In this document: in pieces, positions 60,862 to 64,000 of the stretch | Layout: every line of letters starts with the position of its first letter | How positions within the stretch are numbered: the stretch's first letter is position 1 | DNA from: G963675935 sp963675935 | GTDB lineage: Bacteria; Planctomycetota; Planctomycetia; Pirellulales; Thermoguttaceae | Reading direction: 5' to 3' | Length of the DNA stretch: 64,000 bases | Assembly (NCBI GenBank): GCA_963675935.2 | Contig: CAXXPV010000008.1 | Location: 558,001-622,000 of the forward strand | The notes under the pieces: model-generated | Told to the model about the DNA's origin: nothing | The model's input: the letters and a program-made list of their open reading frames with translations, nothing else | Databases searched by the model: none | Translations under genes and position numbers: made by a program

Positions 60862-63800
60862 GTGAGCCTGCTACGTAAAGCAAATCGGAAACGTGTTGTT
60901 GCGCCGTCGCGCCGGCAGGACGCAAGTTCTCGATTCCGCATCTGCCGCATCGAGCCGATGGAATCGCGGCAGCTTTTGTCGGTCACGGTCGATCCGATCC
61001 AGGTCGGCGTGACCTACTTCGAGGACTCGAACGACTACGACACGTCGAGCGCCCTGGCGGGCACGACGACCCAAGTGGCCGACCTGTTCGAGGTCAGTTA
61101 CGCCGGCGGCGCCGACAATACGGAACTCACGACGCTGACGATCAATCTCAAAAACACGTTTTTTGACACATCGTCCGGGTCGCCCGGCGCTTATAGTTCC
61201 TTCCCGCTAACTATCGTGAACCACGACGGCATCACGATTACGTCGTCCGCCGTTTCGGACGGCGGCACAACGCTGACGTTGACGTTCGACGGTTTCGACG
61301 CCGGCGAGAAGCTCATCTTCAGCATCGATGTCGATGAACAGGGCAACCTGCAAGCGAACGCCGTGGCCGAAGGCGCCGAACTCGAGGGGGCGACCTTCAA
61401 CGCCTCGTTCACCGCGCCGCACATGATCGACGCGACGACCTCGGCCATCACGTTCTACGACGATTTCAACTTCGCCAATACCGGACTGGAAGACCTGTTG
61501 CCCAACAACGACTACGACAACGACGCCTCGCTGGCCTACGTGCCCGAAACCGCGTCGGAAGGCCCGGTCTACACGGCCGGCGCCAGCGGCGCGTTGCAAC
61601 AACAGATTCAGCCGATCACGCTCTCCGGCACGGTGTTTTACGACCGCGACGCCGACAACTTGCAAGACACGGGCGAGTCGGGCATCGCCGGCGTCACCCT
61701 GACGCTCTACATGCTCAACGGCAACGGCAAATACGTGGCGACCGGCGATACCGCCACGACCGACGCGAACGGCAATTACTCGTTCACCAACCTCGATCCC
61801 GGCACCTACAAGGTCGTCGAGACGCAGCCCTCGGGCTATTTGAGCGTCGGCGACACGCCCGGCACCGTCGATGGCGAAACTCGTGGACAGGTCGTGACGG
61901 TTGACATCCTCGGCGCCATCGTCCTCGAAGGCGGCGACGACAGCGTCCACAACGATTTCGCCGAGGTCAAGCCGGCCTCCATCAGCGGCTACGTTTACGC
62001 CGACACCGACAACGACGGCGTTTACGACACCGGCGAATCGCCCATCGGCGGCGTTACGCTTACACTCTACGGCGCGAACGGCAACGCACTCGACACGACC
62101 ACGACGAATTCGAGCGGCTATTATTCCTTCGATGAATTGACGCCGGGCACGTATAAAGTCGTCGAGACACAGCCGACCGGATACCTCGACGGAAAAGACA
62201 CGGCCGGAACCGTGGGCGGCACGACCGTCGGCACGGCCGGCAACGACGTGATTTCGTCGATTACGTTGGCCACGGAGCAGTCGGGCGTCAATTACAACTT
62301 CGGCGAATTGCTGCCGGCCGTCATCAGCGGCTACGTCTACGTCGATGCCGACAACGACGGCAAGTTCGATTCCGGCGAATCGCCCATTGTCGGCGCTACC
62401 GTTACGCTCTACGATTCCGACGGTGACGCGGTCGCCACGACCACGACGAATTCAAGCGGCTACTATGCTTTTGACAACTTGGCGCCCAACACGTATAAAA
62501 TTGTCGAGACGCAGCCGACTGGATACCTCGATGGAAAAGACACGGCTGGAACCATAGGCGGCGCAACCGTCGGAACCGCCGGCAACGACAAAATCACTTC
62601 CGTCGTTTTGGCCAGCGGACAGTCGGGGTTGAATTACAACTTCGGCGAACTGTTGCCGGCCGCCGTCAGCGGCTATGTCTACGTCGATGCCGACAACGAC
62701 GGCAAGTTCGATTCCGGCGAATCGCCCATCAGCAGCGCCACCCTCACGCTCTACGATTCCAACGGCGATAAAGTCGCCACGGCCACGACGAATTCGAGCG
62801 GCTATTACATTTTCGAGAACTTAACGCCCGGCGCCTACAAAGTCGTCGAGACGCAGCCGACCGGATACCTCGATGGAAAGGATACGGCCGGCACCATCGA
62901 CGGCGCGACCGTCGGAACCGCGGGCAACGACATAATTACTTCGATCACGTTGGCCAGCGGGCAGTCGGGCATCCAGTACAACTTCGGTGAGATCGAGCCG
63001 GTGAGCATCAGCGGCCGCGTCTTCGCCGACATGGACAACGACGATGCGTTCACCGCCGGCGATACGCTCCTCAAGGGCGTCACCGTCAAACTGTACGACG
63101 GCGACGGCAACCTCGTCGGCACGACCACGACCGACAGCAAGGGCAAGTATTCGTTCACTGGCCTTTCGCCGGACACCTACATCGTCGTCGAAACCCAGCC
63201 GAGCGGCTACCTCGAAGGCGGCGATCAGGTCGGCACGGTCGATGGCGTGATCGTCGGCAAGCTTGACGGCGTCGATCGAATCAAGGCCATCACGCTCAAC
63301 TCGGGCGACGATGGCGTCAGTTATGATTTCTGGGAAATCGTGCCCGCCACGATTTCCGGCTACGTGTTCAAGGACGGATCGACGATCGAGCTTGAGGAAG
63401 ATGAAGCGGCCCCGAACATTCCCGATGTCCGCGACGGGAAGCTCACCTCGGACGACACCCGGCTTTCGGGCATCACGCTGCAACTGTGCGACGCCAGCGG
63501 CAATCCGCTCTACGACGACAACGGCAAGGCCATCACCACGACGACCAACGCCAAGGGATACTACCAGTTCACCAATCTTCTGCCGGGACAGTATTCGGTT
63601 GTCGAGGTGCAGCCGACCAGCTATCTGATGGGCATCACCACGGCGGGCACCGAGGGCGGCATCGTCGTCAACCAATACGCCGACGTGAGCGAAAGTCTTT
63701 TGAGCACGCTGGTCGTCACGACTTCCGACAACGCAATCGTGCGAATCACGCTCGCGGCAGGCGAATCGGCCGTGAACTACAATTTCAGCCACGTGCTGAT

Positions 63801-64000
63801 CGACCGATACGACACGCCGACGCCGCCGTGGTCGCCGAATCCGCCCACCAGCCCGTGGCTGCCCGCGCCCGAGCCGATTCCATTCGTCGAATATGGGGCG
63901 TATGCGGCGCCGTATTATCTGACGCCCGAAACCATCCATCCGATGTTGACCGGCGGAGGCGGTACGCCCGACGCCTACACGTGGCACTTGAGCGTCATCG
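60862..64000 (+). CDS. large surface protein with SdrD-B-like repeats, C-terminus outside window
   Basis: The frame is open from GTG 60862 (GGAGG five bases upstream) to the window end, at least 1046 residues. The N-terminus ends in IEPMESRQLLS, the basic-plus-RQLLS motif common at the start of giant planctomycete exported proteins. Residues ~35-240 form a beta domain. At least six ~113-residue SdrD-B/Cna-B-like repeats follow, from VFYDRDADNLQDTGESGI (61630) through YVYVDADNDGKFDSGESP (62330 and 62671) to the one at 63346. These Ig-like, calcium-binding-type domains make rigid stalks. It is a likely adhesin or surface-layer protein. Confidence 0.85.
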   Translation, partial: MSLLRKANRKRVVAPSRRQDASSRFRICRIEPMESRQLLSVTVDPIQVGVTYFEDSNDYDTSSALAGTTTQVADLFEVSYAGGADNTELTTLTINLKNTFFDTSSGSPGAYSSFPLTIVNHDGITITSSAVSDGGTTLTLTFDGFDAGEKLIFSIDVDEQGNLQANAVAEGAELEGATFNASFTAPHMIDATTSAITFYDDFNFANTGLEDLLPNNDYDNDASLAYVPETASEGPVYTAGASGALQQQIQPITLSGTVFYDRDADNLQDTGESGIAGVTLTLYMLNGNGKYVATGDTATTDANGNYSFTNLDPGTYKVVETQPSGYLSVGDTPGTVDGETRGQVVTVDILGAIVLEGGDDSVHNDFAEVKPASISGYVYADTDNDGVYDTGESPIGGVTLTLYGANGNALDTTTTNSSGYYSFDELTPGTYKVVETQPTGYLDGKDTAGTVGGTTVGTAGNDVISSITLATEQSGVNYNFGELLPAVISGYVYVDADNDGKFDSGESPIVGATVTLYDSDGDAVATTTTNSSGYYAFDNLAPNTYKIVETQPTGYLDGKDTAGTIGGATVGTAGNDKITSVVLASGQSGLNYNFGELLPAAVSGYVYVDADNDGKFDSGESPISSATLTLYDSNGDKVATATTNSSGYYIFENLTPGAYKVVETQPTGYLDGKDTAGTIDGATVGTAGNDIITSITLASGQSGIQYNFGEIEPVSISGRVFADMDNDDAFTAGDTLLKGVTVKLYDGDGNLVGTTTTDSKGKYSFTGLSPDTYIVVETQPSGYLEGGDQVGTVDGVIVGKLDGVDRIKAITLNSGDDGVSYDFWEIVPATISGYVFKDGSTIELEEDEAAPNIPDVRDGKLTSDDTRLSGITLQLCDASGNPLYDDNGKAITTTTNAKGYYQFTNLLPGQYSVVEVQPTSYLMGITTAGTEGGIVVNQYADVSESLLSTLVVTTSDNAIVRITLAAGESAVNYNFSHVLIDRYDTPTPPWSPNPPTSPWLPAPEPIPFVEYGAYAAPYYLTPETIHPMLTGGGGTPDAYTWHLSVI

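Overview
The window is GC-rich, gene-dense chromosomal DNA from a bacterium of the phylum Planctomycetota, most likely a Pirellulales-type lineage. The assignment rests on gene families typical of that phylum: two prepilin-like DUF1559 proteins, a PEP-CTERM protein, FecR proteins coupled to ECF sigma factors, DUF1080, DUF1570, SHD1 and PEGA proteins, a DUF4175-like giant, a TIGR04137-like small basic protein, and many secreted sugar-related proteins. Intergenic DNA is full of short palindromic repeats. No rRNA, tRNA or CRISPR array was recognised.

Layout. 1-5.1 kb: alpha/beta hydrolase fragment, CBM9-like protein, Tat-exported oxidoreductase, orphan ParD-like antitoxin, leucine-rich-repeat protein. 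5.2-5.8 kb: a glycosyltransferase pseudogene interrupted by the 3' end of a group II intron. 5.9-11.9 kb: a DUF4175-like membrane protein with a very long Lys/Gly/Glu-rich tail, then an MsbA-type ABC exporter. 12.4-15.1 kb: a lone KAP-like membrane NTPase of foreign base composition. 15.7-20.3 kb: uvrA, a Phd-type antitoxin and manA. 20.6-29.4 kb (minus strand): ECF sigma factor, FecR protein, PEP-CTERM protein, DUF1559, GH106-like hydrolase, DUF1559. 29.7-46.5 kb: lipoprotein, RluB-type pseudouridine synthase, pyrK, SUMF1-like protein, small basic protein, coiled-coil protein, secreted Ntn amidase, GH99-like protein, ABC-F ATPase, a PEGA/SHD1/discoidin-like group, and a second ECF sigma factor overlapping a serine/threonine kinase. 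46.7-58.1 kb: pyruvoyl arginine decarboxylase, DUF1570 protein, decayed and intact toxin-antitoxin genes, an ISKra4-family element, trpB, a 330-bp MITE-like element, xerD, yhaM, ybjQ and murA. 58.2-64 kb: DUF1080 protein, WD40 protein and an unfinished SdrD-B-repeat surface protein.

The most unusual signal is palindromic repeat DNA carried in frame inside protein-coding genes. uvrA and the FecR gene carry copies of the same purine/pyrimidine-rich palindrome, and the DUF1570 gene carries a different one. Each adds about 35-42 residues to an otherwise well-conserved protein. Mobile-DNA traces are dense: a 5'-truncated group II intron, a complete IS with a 9-bp target duplication and a homopolymer frameshift, and a MITE-like element with a 9-bp duplication inserted into another palindromic repeat. 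Several toxin-antitoxin loci have lost their toxin or partner.

All functional calls are read from sequence motifs and general family knowledge. No database search was run.
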